The notes under the pieces were generated by a model. That model ran no database searches, had not been told where the DNA came from, and saw only the letters and a program-made list of their open reading frames with translations. Position numbers and translations under genes: made by a program. Below are positions 27,069 to 35,623 of a stretch of 47,631 nt of DNA, one piece after another (within the stretch, counting starts at the first letter, position 1; each line of letters opens with the position of its first letter). The stretch comes from Nitrospirota bacterium. GTDB taxonomy: Bacteria > Nitrospirota > UBA9217. The DNA is taken from the NCBI GenBank assembly GCA_029858565.1, contig JAOUEV010000025.1, forward strand, positions 1 to 47,631, written 5' to 3'.

Positions 27069-28507
27069 TATCGCAGCCGTCCCTGCAGGTGCCACCGCGC
27101 GTAAGTCATGCCTGCCTGGAGCCAATACCGTACGTCGGACCAGCTTCGTACCGACGCAATCTGCCGTGCAATGTAGGACGGCCGCAGATAAAAGCTCCGG
27201 GTCAATGCCTTCTGCAGGCGCAGCAGTTCGGCCGCGTCAAAGTGCGCTGTACGCCAGCGAGGGATTGTCCCGAACATCTCGTAATCCTCCCATGTCGCGG
27301 ACGGATCGATCAAGCCGCGCGATTCCATCAATGACCGGACCGGGGTTCCGGGATACGGCACAATGATGGAAACCGACACGAATGTCCAGGGGAGCGTCAT
27401 GATCAGCTCCCTGGTCAAGGCTATATCCGCAGACGTCTCGTCGGGATCGCTGCCGATGATGAAGTTCCCTTCCACGTGCTCGATCCCTGCTTCGCTCGCG
27501 AGCTGCACGGCCTCCCGGACCTGTTCTATCGTGATCCGCTTGCGGATGCGCTCCAGGACCTGCGGACTGCCCGATTCGACACCAAAAGCGACCTTGCGGC
27601 AGCCGCTCTGCTTCATGGCCTGCAGAAGCTTGCGGGATACATGGGTCACCCGGGTGTCACAGCTCCATGAAGGCACGTTTGCACCGGCGAGGATCTCGCA
27701 GATCTCCAGGGTCCGGTCGGGCCGGAGGGTGAATGTGTCGTCGGCAATGATGACATGACCGAAATGGTACTGCTCCATGAATTGGCTGACTTCTTCGCGG
27801 ATGGAGGCAGGGGAGCGGAACCGGACCGTCTCGCCAAAGGTCGCGCGGATCGCGCAGAAGGTACAGGGAAACGGACAACCGCGGGAAGTGAACAGTTCCG
27901 TTGAAAGAGCCTTGTTCGAGAATCCGCGCGAGGAATGACCGGCCTGTTCCGCGTAGGAGATCAGGTCCCGGGCCGGGAACGGCAGCGTGTCAATGTCCTC
28001 GATCAGCGGCCGCGCCGCTTGCCGCACGATCTGGTCACCCGACCGGTGTACCGTGCCCTTGATGCCGTCTACCCTCTTTCCGGCAGCCACGTTGCGGCAT
28101 ATCTCGGCGAAGGTCTCCTCGCCCTCTCCGAAGGCAGCAATATCGATGAACGGAAATTCGCGAAGGGTTTCCGCCGGAAGACCGTTCACATGGGGTCCAC
28201 CGACGACCGTGGTGATGGAGGGATGGCTGGTTTTGACCATTTCGCAGATACGGCCGGTGTTGATGATCGTCGGTGTGACGCTTGAGATTCCAATGATAAG
28301 CGGCCGCGTCTTCTCAACAAGGTCCAGCAGCTTCCTGTCCGAATAGGCCTCGACCTCGAAGTCCACAAGGGACACAGAAAATCCATCGCGCCGGAGATAG
28401 GAGGCGAGATAAGCGAGGTTCATGGGCCTCGTATGGCTGAGCAGGGATACGTGCTGCAGAGGGTCCGGAGGCCGGATAAGGAGGATATGTGCAGTTGTGC
28501 TCTTCAT
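27068..28507 (-). CDS. Cobalamin-dependent-type radical SAM enzyme
   Basis: 479 residues. The N-terminal domain (about 1-150) has the B12-binding Rossmann pattern typical of this class (HILLIRPPDP, MNLAYLASYL, VVGGPHVNGLP, GEGEETFAEI). The radical SAM core follows, with cluster motif SRGCPFPCTFC (CxxxCxxC), VIIADDTFTL and GVESGSPQVLERI. The class includes methyltransferases that methylate unreactive carbon or phosphorus and ring-forming enzymes. ATG 28507 is two bases after the methyltransferase stop. In this operon a C-methylation of the sugar or its lipid carrier is a reasonable guess, not more. Confidence 0.9.
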   Translation of the reverse strand: MKSTTAHILLIRPPDPLQHVSLLSHTRPMNLAYLASYLRRDGFSVSLVDFEVEAYSDRKLLDLVEKTRPLIIGISSVTPTIINTGRICEMVKTSHPSITTVVGGPHVNGLPAETLREFPFIDIAAFGEGEETFAEICRNVAAGKRVDGIKGTVHRSGDQIVRQAARPLIEDIDTLPFPARDLISYAEQAGHSSRGFSNKALSTELFTSRGCPFPCTFCAIRATFGETVRFRSPASIREEVSQFMEQYHFGHVIIADDTFTLRPDRTLEICEILAGANVPSWSCDTRVTHVSRKLLQAMKQSGCRKVAFGVESGSPQVLERIRKRITIEQVREAVQLASEAGIEHVEGNFIIGSDPDETSADIALTRELIMTLPWTFVSVSIIVPYPGTPVRSLMESRGLIDPSATWEDYEMFGTIPRWRTAHFDAAELLRLQKALTRSFYLRPSYIARQIASVRSWSDVRYWLQAGMTYARWHLQGRLR

Positions 28508-28509
28508 GA

Positions 28510-29268
28510 TCAACGATGGCCCGGCTTTCTCGCTATGGCATAGACCGACAGCCCGACGGGAAGACGGACATGCCGAAGCAGCATGTTCTCGAACCGCATG
28601 ACCGCAAGCAGAATACGGTTGATCGGGCCGGGAGGCATCCATGCATCAGAAGGTGCTTGCCTGTCGGACCCGCGAAGCGGCAGGCGCTTGCTGATCAGCC
28701 GATAGGCCGCCAGGAGCGGAAAGAGCAACCCCACCCGGTACGTCGCCCTCTCAATGATCAACCCCGCGTCCTTCAGCAGTCCGGCTATCTCCCCCCGGCA
28801 ATAACGCCGACGCGTGAACACTGCCTCGTCATGGCTGCTCCTCAGAAACTCCAGGGCGGGAACCTGCAGGATCACGATCCCCCCGGGCCGGAGTGCTTTC
28901 GCAAAGCGCTCCAGGACCATCTTCTCGTCCGTTACGTGGCGGTGATAGAGCACATCGATCGATGTGATGACATCGTAGCGGCCCTCGCCCAGGTTTGCGG
29001 TCGTGAGATCCTTGACCGTGACCCGCGTCAGCCCCCGCTCCCTGCAGAACGACACGGCCTGGTCGGAACTGTCGATCCCTTCTGATTCTCCATAGGCAGA
29101 CAAGAGCTGAAGCAGCCGGCCGGTCCCACAGCCGGCATCAAGCATGACGAGCGGGCCTTTTGACCGGAATTCCTCATCAACTGCCTCAAGGATCAGCTCG
29201 TGAAGAGACCGGTACCACCAGTGCCGTTCTTCGACCGCGAACATTCTGCCGTATTCTTCCTGGCGCAT
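28510..29268 (-). CDS. Class I SAM-dependent methyltransferase
   Basis: 252 residues. It starts MRQEEYGRMFAVEERHWWY, a common opening for glycan-locus methyltransferases, then the SAM site LDAGCGTGRLLQLL, an acidic strand end (GIDSSDQ), DVITSIDVLYHRHVTD and ALRPGGIVILQVP. A hydrophobic or basic C-terminal stretch (about 175-245) may lie on the membrane. It could N- or O-methylate the sugar made by its neighbours; the substrate is not evident. It starts nine bases after the aminotransferase stop. Confidence 0.88.
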   Translation of the reverse strand: MRQEEYGRMFAVEERHWWYRSLHELILEAVDEEFRSKGPLVMLDAGCGTGRLLQLLSAYGESEGIDSSDQAVSFCRERGLTRVTVKDLTTANLGEGRYDVITSIDVLYHRHVTDEKMVLERFAKALRPGGIVILQVPALEFLRSSHDEAVFTRRRYCRGEIAGLLKDAGLIIERATYRVGLLFPLLAAYRLISKRLPLRGSDRQAPSDAWMPPGPINRILLAVMRFENMLLRHVRLPVGLSVYAIARKPGHR

Positions 29269-29277
29269 GCCGCCTCC

Positions 29278-30396
29278 TCAGGCTTTCCTGAAGAACGACC
29301 GGATCTCTGTGATCACTTCACCAACCTCGGCTTCGGTCAGGCCGGGAAAGAGCGGCAGGGACAGTATCTCGCCGGCAAGCCGCTCGGTCACCGGCAGGGC
29401 TCCCGGCTCCAGGCCGAGGAACCGGTAGCCGCTCATCAAATGCACCGGCACGGGATAATTGATCTTTGTCTCGATGCCCTTCTCCCGCAGGAAGGACAGG
29501 AGCCGGTCGCGTGAGCCCGTCCGGATGGTGTATGCGTAGAACTGATGGGTGCGGTCGCTGCCGGTGATCGGCAAAACGATATCGCCGACATCGGCCAGCT
29601 CCCTGGTGTAATTTTCCGCGATAGCTCGCCGCCTGGCGACCTGGTCGTCAAGGGTGTCAAGCCTGAGGTCAAGGATCGCGGCCTGCACTTCGTCAAGCCG
29701 CGAGTTGTATCCTTCCTCCAGGGAGTAGTAGGCATCCCGCATGCCGTAGAAGCGGAGCCTCCGCACGCGATCGGCAGACTCCGGGTCGTTCGTGACCACC
29801 ATCCCGCCGTCACCGTAACCACCCAGCACCTTTGTAGGATAGAACGAGAAGGCCGCAAGGTCTCCGAGGCTTCCGACACGTCTTCCCGAGAAGGTAGCGC
29901 CCGCGGCTTGTGCGCAATCCTCAAGAACGTGCAGTTTCTTTGACTGCGCTATAGCGTTGATCGCGGGCATGTCCGCAGGCTGGCCGAACAGATGTACCGG
30001 CACGATCGCCCGGGTTCTCGGCGTGATCGCCGCTTCGATCAGCCGGACATCCAGCAGGAACGTGTCTTCCTCCACGTCCACGAAGACCGGCATCGCGCCG
30101 GCGGCCCGGATCGCCGCGACAGTCGGCACAGCCGTGTTGGCGACGGTGATCACCTCGTCGCCCAAACCGATCCCGAGCGCCTTCATCGCAAGAAACAGAG
30201 CATCGGTTCCGGAATTGACGCCGATGCCGTGCCGCGCCCCGCAGTAGCCGGCAAAGCGTCGCTCGAACCGCTCTCCCTCCGGCCCCAGGATCAGACGGCC
30301 CGAGGAGAACACCCGGTCCACGCGCTCCAGGATGCGGGTCCGGTCAGATGCATAGTCGTCGAGGTACCGCCATAGGGGGATCCGGATCGGTTGCAT
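29278..30396 (-). CDS. DegT/DnrJ/EryC1-family PLP-dependent sugar aminotransferase
   Basis: 372 residues. NSGTDALFLAMKALG binds the cofactor phosphate, VLEDCAQAAGA supplies the aspartate, and SFYPTKVLGGYGDGG holds the Schiff-base lysine. The family places an amino group on C-3 or C-4 of keto-sugar nucleotides. With the dehydratase and reductase beside it, the product is probably an NDP-aminodeoxysugar; regiochemistry cannot be read from the sequence. GGAG overlaps the previous stop (GGAGTGACATG), a coupled start. Confidence 0.93.
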   Translation of the reverse strand: MQPIRIPLWRYLDDYASDRTRILERVDRVFSSGRLILGPEGERFERRFAGYCGARHGIGVNSGTDALFLAMKALGIGLGDEVITVANTAVPTVAAIRAAGAMPVFVDVEEDTFLLDVRLIEAAITPRTRAIVPVHLFGQPADMPAINAIAQSKKLHVLEDCAQAAGATFSGRRVGSLGDLAAFSFYPTKVLGGYGDGGMVVTNDPESADRVRRLRFYGMRDAYYSLEEGYNSRLDEVQAAILDLRLDTLDDQVARRRAIAENYTRELADVGDIVLPITGSDRTHQFYAYTIRTGSRDRLLSFLREKGIETKINYPVPVHLMSGYRFLGLEPGALPVTERLAGEILSLPLFPGLTEAEVGEVITEIRSFFRKA

Positions 30397-30397
30397 G

Positions 30398-31384
30398 TCA
30401 CTCCTCCAGCACTATGCTGCGGCATCCCGACCACAGCAGTTCAGCATCCGCAGCAAGTCGGCGGGCCGCTTCGTGGGCCCTGCTGAAATCCTGTTGTCCC
30501 AGGATCAGACCGGCCGCATGTTCGATCGTCAATTGAAAATGGTCGGCCCGCGGCGTTTCAATGCGGTTCACCTGCGATCCGGTCGTGACCTCAATGATGC
30601 CTGCGTGGTCCGCCGGTGTCGTATATGCCCGCTCCAGCCTGATCTTGCCCTTGTCACCGATGAGCTCGTACCAGCATTCATACTGCTGCTCGAAGCCGAT
30701 CGAGCAGAAGAAGCTTTCACCTTCCGTGGACATGCCGCTGGCCTGGAGGGACACGTTCACTCCTCTGCGGTACGACCGGTACCCGGTAACGTCACGCAAT
30801 GCACCGGCGAGATGGTAGCGGGCAGCGCTGAGCGGATAGCGCGCCTGGTCGTTGAACGCGCCTCCGCCCGGGCCGGAGCTGAGACGGAAGTCCCCTGGCG
30901 CGGCCAGCAGAAACCCGAAGGACGACCGGAAAGAACGAAGCCGGCCGATGTCCCCGCGCGCAACGATCTCCCGGATCATCCGGTGCTGGGGATGATGCAC
31001 ATACATGATATTCTCGAACAGCAGCAGTCCCTGCGACTCTGCGAATGCCGTCATCCTCTTGACGCTGTCAAGCGTCAGTCCGAGCGGTTTCTCGCAGATC
31101 ACGTGCTTTCCCGCAGCGAGCGCTTTCAGCGCCCATTCCTCGTGCAGGTGGTTCGGTACCGAGATATAGACGGCATTCACGAGCTCATGCCGGAGCAGGT
31201 CATCATAGCTTACGGCATCGTAATCGGTTCCGGGAAAGAACTGACGGGCCTTCTCAACGGTCCTGCTGGCGCAAGCCACAAGCTTCGCGTTCGCGGCCCT
31301 GAGCAGGCCCGGCAGGAACCTTCTCCGGGCAATATCCGAACATCCAAGGATGCCGATCCCGAGTGTGCGGTCGATCATCTTCAT
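30398..31384 (-). CDS. Gfo/Idh/MocA-family oxidoreductase, probable NDP-hexose 3-ketoreductase
   Basis: 328 residues. NAD(P)-binding GIGILGCSDIA near the N-terminus, VNAVYISVPNHLHEEW, and the family's catalytic-lysine motif CEKPLG, followed by the substrate domain with GGGAFNDQARYPLSA. Reductases of this family act on the 3-keto product of NDP-hexose 2,3-dehydratases, giving 4-keto-2,6-dideoxysugars, as in macrolide sugar pathways. The dehydratase is the gene immediately upstream (42-base gap), which supports that role. Confidence 0.88.
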   Translation of the reverse strand: MKMIDRTLGIGILGCSDIARRRFLPGLLRAANAKLVACASRTVEKARQFFPGTDYDAVSYDDLLRHELVNAVYISVPNHLHEEWALKALAAGKHVICEKPLGLTLDSVKRMTAFAESQGLLLFENIMYVHHPQHRMIREIVARGDIGRLRSFRSSFGFLLAAPGDFRLSSGPGGGAFNDQARYPLSAARYHLAGALRDVTGYRSYRRGVNVSLQASGMSTEGESFFCSIGFEQQYECWYELIGDKGKIRLERAYTTPADHAGIIEVTTGSQVNRIETPRADHFQLTIEHAAGLILGQQDFSRAHEAARRLAADAELLWSGCRSIVLEE

Positions 31385-31426
31385 AGGGTTTATGTTCGCG
31401 GCTCCGGGTCTGTCCCTGCCCCTGCT

Positions 31427-32983
31427 CTACAAGAGTGTGCCCAGTATGCTGCGGGCACAGGAGTTGACCTGCTCACCGAACAACAGGAACCAGCGGACCT
31501 CCTCCAGGGACATCCAGCGGAACTCAGGAGGGACATCCAGCTCCGCGCCTTCCGGCAGCAGCAGGATGCGGTGCAGATGCTCTTCGCGAAAGAACCGCGC
31601 ACCCTCCTCGGATTGACGGCTCTCCTGAAGCACCGGGAACCTTACCGGACGCATGAACTCCTCGAAGAGAAAGGGTTTCCGAAGCCTTCCGTCATCAGAG
31701 TAGTTCTCCTGGGTGAACTGCACCGTCGGTCCGATCTGGACGATGTTCCTGTTCCCGACCTCAGCTTTTGCCTGCATGAGCAGGCTGGTCCGCTCGCCGT
31801 CCTGGCGCAACAGCAGCCCGATGATCCCTGTCCCGACATTGTCCAGGATCGGCTGGCTCCAGGTCGCTACCTCGCGGGACTGAGATGTCACCTTGATACC
31901 GATGATCTTGAAGAACTTTCCCTGCTTGTGGGAATATGATCCAGACCGGTCCATTTCCCAGTCTGAAAGCCTGTCGAGCCCGATCCGCTTCTGAAAGATG
32001 TGGTTTCGCGCTTTCATGTCATCGAGCCACTGAATGATCTGGTCCAGACCGGCAAGGTCGCGCTCACCCTTCTCCCGCTCCCCGGTCCTAACGGACGACT
32101 GCGGGTCGCAAGAACACCTGCCGGGCTCAGATAACAGTGTGTTGTCCGATCCGGCGTTGATCACGCGCAGGTGCGCCCTTGTCCGCAGTGAGCCGAACAG
32201 GCTGGAGAGAACGCTTCGGGCGCAGGCGTTGACCAGATTGTCCTTTTGCACCAGCCGTGCTATCTGGCGAAGGGTAAGCCAGATAAAACCATCCGGAAGG
32301 TCGTTGGTTTCCTGGTCCTGAGCAAGCACGATCATATTCCTGTTGGACTTGAACAGGAACCTTCCGCCATCCTCTGTCTGAAGTTTGGCATAGAGCCGCC
32401 GGGACCGCTCGGGTTCCATGAACTGCGCAAGGAACGGCGGCAGGGATCCGCCGTGCACGCGCGTGTAATTGCTGTAGGTCGCCTGGACCGTGGGTGACAG
32501 CTGCACGAAGTGCAGGTTGCCAGGCTCCTCTTTGGCCTGAAGACAGAAGTGCAATACCCCGTTGATCCTTTTTGCGAGGATCCCCAGTATGCCGATCTCC
32601 GGCTGATCAATTATCGGCTGGTCCCATTCCAGTTCACCGTACTCTGTCCGGTGCCTCACCGCCAGTCCGGTGATCGAGAAGAATCGCCCGCTGCGATGGG
32701 CTATATTGCCGGACGATGGATCGCGTGCCCACTGGTCGAGCTGGTCGAGCGGGACAACATCAGTACGCAGCCGTGCCTGGAGGCGCTGCTCGCAGATCCA
32801 CCGGTCCACATGATCATCGTCATGGAGACTGTCGCGCGTCAGCCGGGACACGACGACATCGACAATGGTGTTTTGTCCGAAGCCGAGTGCCGCGACCATG
32901 CTCAATTCAGGTTCCTGCTGCAGCCGCGATGCGATGAGCTCGCGGATCTCCGAGGTGACCGGTATGAACTCCTTCTTCGACAT
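31427..32983 (-). CDS. NDP-hexose 2,3-dehydratase
   Basis: 518 residues in two homologous halves, as usual in this family. Half one has GRFFSITGLAVRHR, WDQPIIDQPEIGILG and QLSPTVQATYSNY; half two has GKFFKIIGIKVTSQSR, WSQPILDNVGTGIIG and QIGPTVQFTQENY. The enzyme removes water from an NDP-4-keto-6-deoxyhexose, opening the route to 2,6-dideoxysugars. It is best known from antibiotic clusters (TylCVI/EryBVI type) but also occurs in surface-polysaccharide loci. The first 45 residues are an extra helical lead. Start ATG 32983 is one base after the stop of the glycosyltransferase gene. Confidence 0.93.
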   Translation of the reverse strand: MSKKEFIPVTSEIRELIASRLQQEPELSMVAALGFGQNTIVDVVVSRLTRDSLHDDDHVDRWICEQRLQARLRTDVVPLDQLDQWARDPSSGNIAHRSGRFFSITGLAVRHRTEYGELEWDQPIIDQPEIGILGILAKRINGVLHFCLQAKEEPGNLHFVQLSPTVQATYSNYTRVHGGSLPPFLAQFMEPERSRRLYAKLQTEDGGRFLFKSNRNMIVLAQDQETNDLPDGFIWLTLRQIARLVQKDNLVNACARSVLSSLFGSLRTRAHLRVINAGSDNTLLSEPGRCSCDPQSSVRTGEREKGERDLAGLDQIIQWLDDMKARNHIFQKRIGLDRLSDWEMDRSGSYSHKQGKFFKIIGIKVTSQSREVATWSQPILDNVGTGIIGLLLRQDGERTSLLMQAKAEVGNRNIVQIGPTVQFTQENYSDDGRLRKPFLFEEFMRPVRFPVLQESRQSEEGARFFREEHLHRILLLPEGAELDVPPEFRWMSLEEVRWFLLFGEQVNSCARSILGTLL

Positions 32984-32984
32984 T

Positions 32985-33959
32985 TCAGGCCTGGTAATCC
33001 TTCAGGTATTTGATCTGGTCCCGCTTGTCCTCACCCGCGAGCTGCTTGTCCCGTATAACGAACTGCGGGTCCTTGTTCAGCGAGAGATATATCCTGCCGA
33101 CGTATTCACCCAGCAGGCTTATCGCGAGCAGGACCATGCCGCGAAATACCATGTTCGCGAACATCAAAGACTCGTAATCCGTGAGAAGCCGCTTCGTGCT
33201 CAGATCATCGAATACTTTATACAATCCGTAGAAAAGCCCGATGACCGAGATAGCAGCGCCCACGAACCCGATGATTCGGAGCGGAACGAGCGAAAAGCTG
33301 ACGATCATATTCCCCCAGAGCGCCACCAGCTTCGCAAGAGTGTACCCGGATTCGCTGTAGGTCCTCTTCCTGTGCAGAAGCTGAACTTTGCCGATATTGT
33401 CGGTCGAGCGAAGGATAATGGCGTCAAGATAAGGGTCGGGGCCGATGTATTTGATTATCTCCTTCATAAGGAAACGATTGACAATCTTAAAGCTCGAAAG
33501 GTACAGGTCCCCTGGTTTCTTCAGAATGACGTTTGCCATCTTGTTGTGCACTTTACTGCCAAAATTCCTGAACCAGCTATCCTTCTTTGACGCGTAATAC
33601 GCATAGACCACGTCGTACCCTTTTTTAATCTCCTCCACCAGCTTGCCGACCTCTTCCGGAGGATTCTGAAAGTCGTCATCCATGATTACACAATAATCGC
33701 CGTTTACGTGGTTCAGACCGGCGAGCACGGCATTGTGTTCGCCGAAGTTCTTCGAAAGTTTTATATAGGATATCTGATCGGGATAGTCCGCGTGGAGCTT
33801 CTTGCAGATGAGATCTGAACCATCTCGGCTGCCGTCGTTCACCAGCACGATATCAAGCTTGTAATGTTTTGTGTACAGATCAATCAACACGGAGCAGAGA
33901 TGCCCAATCGTCTGTTCGCCGTTATAAACGGGAATAACAATGGAAAGTGTGATGGACAT
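32985..33959 (-). CDS. Family 2 glycosyltransferase, polyprenyl-phosphate type (GtrB/ArnC-like)
   Basis: 324 residues. GT-A fold with SIVIPVYNGEQTI, VNDGSRDGS, SKNFGEHNAVLAGL and the metal motif VIMDDDFQNPPEE; then two C-terminal helices (about 230-300) and GEYVGRIYLSL. This layout is that of enzymes loading a sugar onto undecaprenyl phosphate at the inner face of the membrane. The frame extends upstream to 34037, but ATG 33959 follows GAGGGG and begins the conserved core. It is the first recognisable gene of the leftward glycan operon and would make the lipid-linked donor for the YfhO proteins. Confidence 0.93.
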   Translation of the reverse strand: MSITLSIVIPVYNGEQTIGHLCSVLIDLYTKHYKLDIVLVNDGSRDGSDLICKKLHADYPDQISYIKLSKNFGEHNAVLAGLNHVNGDYCVIMDDDFQNPPEEVGKLVEEIKKGYDVVYAYYASKKDSWFRNFGSKVHNKMANVILKKPGDLYLSSFKIVNRFLMKEIIKYIGPDPYLDAIILRSTDNIGKVQLLHRKRTYSESGYTLAKLVALWGNMIVSFSLVPLRIIGFVGAAISVIGLFYGLYKVFDDLSTKRLLTDYESLMFANMVFRGMVLLAISLLGEYVGRIYLSLNKDPQFVIRDKQLAGEDKRDQIKYLKDYQA

Positions 33960-34094
33960 GGAGAGACCCCTCCTCGGCGCGCGGGAACGCGCAATCTGTC
34001 CACGGAGGCACGAAAGCCCCGCGGCGTTCCGTCGCAAAGAAGCGCGAAAGAAAATCTGTTCGTAATGCGATTTCAGGCGGAACGGAGTGCGAAG

Positions 34095-34556
34095 TTATAC
34101 GAAACGGAGCGGAGGAGAAAGGCCGATATGAAGATAGTGAGAACTGTTGGAAAGCCGATGGCGCAGGTCCTGAACGACCATGTATTCCCTGACAGCAGGA
34201 ACGAACTCTTCGTCGTTTTCCAGGAGAACTGGTGATGTCTGTTCAGGTGCTGGCAGCTCCTGGGTATGCCGCAGAACCGCCCGTTTTTTCTTGATAAGGA
34301 AAAAATCCGGGTCCTTCTCGTTCGGAGCCACTTCCAATGGTGCGGTCGTTGCGCCTACGCGATCGTCACTGATGACCGAGGAAAGAACGATGTTCACCCA
34401 CACAATACCGATCGAGATGTCCTTGCCCTCGTCGTCGAAGGACAACGGCTCCAGACTCCTGATCGCCGATGTGGACAGATAGATCGGCGAAAACGCGTAG
34501 ATGCTGTACAGCACCAGGACCGCCGTACGTATCATATGTTTTGCCGTCCAATTCAT
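34095..34556 (-). CDS. Hypothetical exported or membrane-anchored protein
   Basis: 153 residues, not recognised. Residues about 8-30 (MIRTAVLVLYSIYAFSPIYL) form a hydrophobic segment, signal or anchor; the rest is charged, including FFLIKKKRAVLRH and an acidic ENDEEF. Either ATG 34556 or ATG 34535 could start it; neither has a good ribosome site. It lies between the divergent permease genes and the glycan operon and might be the first gene of that operon. Confidence 0.5.
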   Translation of the reverse strand: MNWTAKHMIRTAVLVLYSIYAFSPIYLSTSAIRSLEPLSFDDEGKDISIGIVWVNIVLSSVISDDRVGATTAPLEVAPNEKDPDFFLIKKKRAVLRHTQELPAPEQTSPVLLENDEEFVPAVREYMVVQDLRHRLSNSSHYLHIGLSPPLRFV

Positions 34557-34647
34557 TATGTCATATTTTACACCTGCTCGAAGTTGTCAGCAACAGATTT
34601 AATTGCTAGACCCGGCAGGTTCTGCTTTTACCAAGAACGACTCATTC

Positions 34648-34676
34648 TTGAGCTTTTCCCCGCTATCGTGTATCAT
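34648..34676 (+). promoter_or_regulatory. Promoter of the ABC permease genes, probably leaderless
   Basis: TTGAGC (34648-34653), 17-base spacer, TATCAT (34671-34676). The -10 ends ten bases before ATG 34687 and no ribosome site is present, so transcription would begin almost at the start codon. Confidence 0.5.
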
Positions 34677-34686
34677 CACTTCATCC

Positions 34687-35622
34687 ATGTTCCTCTATTT
34701 CTTAAAACGCCTCCTGCTGTTCGTCCCCACGCTCCTGGGCATCACGATCATCACGTTCCTGCTGATGCAGGCCCTGCCCGGCGATCCTGTCCAGACCCTT
34801 GCGGGCGAACGTGCGGACCCCGGTACGATCGAACGGATCCGCGCCGAACTTGGCACCGACCGTCCGCTGCCGGTCCAGTACATCGGCTACCTCAAGCTCC
34901 TGCTGCAAGGGGAACTCGGACGTTCCTACTACACGAACCGGCGCGTGACCGATGAACTGGCGCAAAAATTCCCGAATACGGTGAAGCTGGCGCTGGCCGC
35001 GGTCCTGTTCGCCTCCGTCGGCGGAGTCGCCCTCGGGATACTGGCTGCGGTCCGGCGCGACACCCTGTGGGACCGCCTGGCATCGTTCCTTTCCGTGGGA
35101 GGCATTTCCCTGCCGGTCTTCTGGCTTGGGCTCACGCTCATGCTCATCTTCGCCCTCCATCTTCGCTGGCTCCCTCCCTCAGGCATGGGGAACGGTCATC
35201 CTGCGTATCTTATTCTTCCCGCGGTCACGCTGGGGACATTTTCGCTTGCCTATATTTCCCGGGTCACCAGATCGTCAATGATCGAAACGCTCTCGCAGCC
35301 ATACATCGCTGCCGCGCGGGCAAAGGGGCTGAGCGGCCGCGTTGTGGTGCTCAAACACGCCCTGAAGAACGCGCTTGTGCCGGTCGTCACGCTCATCGGC
35401 CTTGACCTTGGATCTTATCTTAACGGTGCTGTGCTGACCGAAACGATCTTCGGATGGGACGGCCTGGGTCGCTATGCGCTCGATGGCATCATGAAACGCG
35501 ATTATCCCGTGATCATGGGAGTGGTGCTGTTCGGAGCTGCTCTATTCGTGATCATGAACCTTCTCGTTGACCTTACTTATCACTTGCTGGATCCCCGGAT
35601 GCGCGTGCAAAGCGGATCATAA
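34687..35622 (+). CDS. Peptide-type ABC transporter permease (DppB/OppB family)
   Basis: 311 residues, six helices. N-terminal FLKRLLLFVPTLLGITIITF and MQALPGDP are classic for DppB/OppB, and the ABC-contact loop reads YIAAARAKGLSGRVVVLKHALKNAL. With the next gene it forms the channel of an importer for peptides, nickel chelates or similar. No binding protein or ATPase gene is nearby. The frame is open from 34603, but ATG 34687 begins the conserved N-terminus. Confidence 0.93.
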   Translation: MFLYFLKRLLLFVPTLLGITIITFLLMQALPGDPVQTLAGERADPGTIERIRAELGTDRPLPVQYIGYLKLLLQGELGRSYYTNRRVTDELAQKFPNTVKLALAAVLFASVGGVALGILAAVRRDTLWDRLASFLSVGGISLPVFWLGLTLMLIFALHLRWLPPSGMGNGHPAYLILPAVTLGTFSLAYISRVTRSSMIETLSQPYIAAARAKGLSGRVVVLKHALKNALVPVVTLIGLDLGSYLNGAVLTETIFGWDGLGRYALDGIMKRDYPVIMGVVLFGAALFVIMNLLVDLTYHLLDPRMRVQSGS

Positions 35623-35623
35623 T

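Noticed and set aside
30395-31939. Plus-strand open frame of 514 codons opposite the reductase and dehydratase genes
   Set aside because: Antisense to two recognised enzymes; the translation resembles no protein.
34557-34686. TTGTCA with TAGACC 17 bases downstream as a second promoter for the permease genes
   Set aside because: The -10 is poor, and a better promoter lies closer to the gene.
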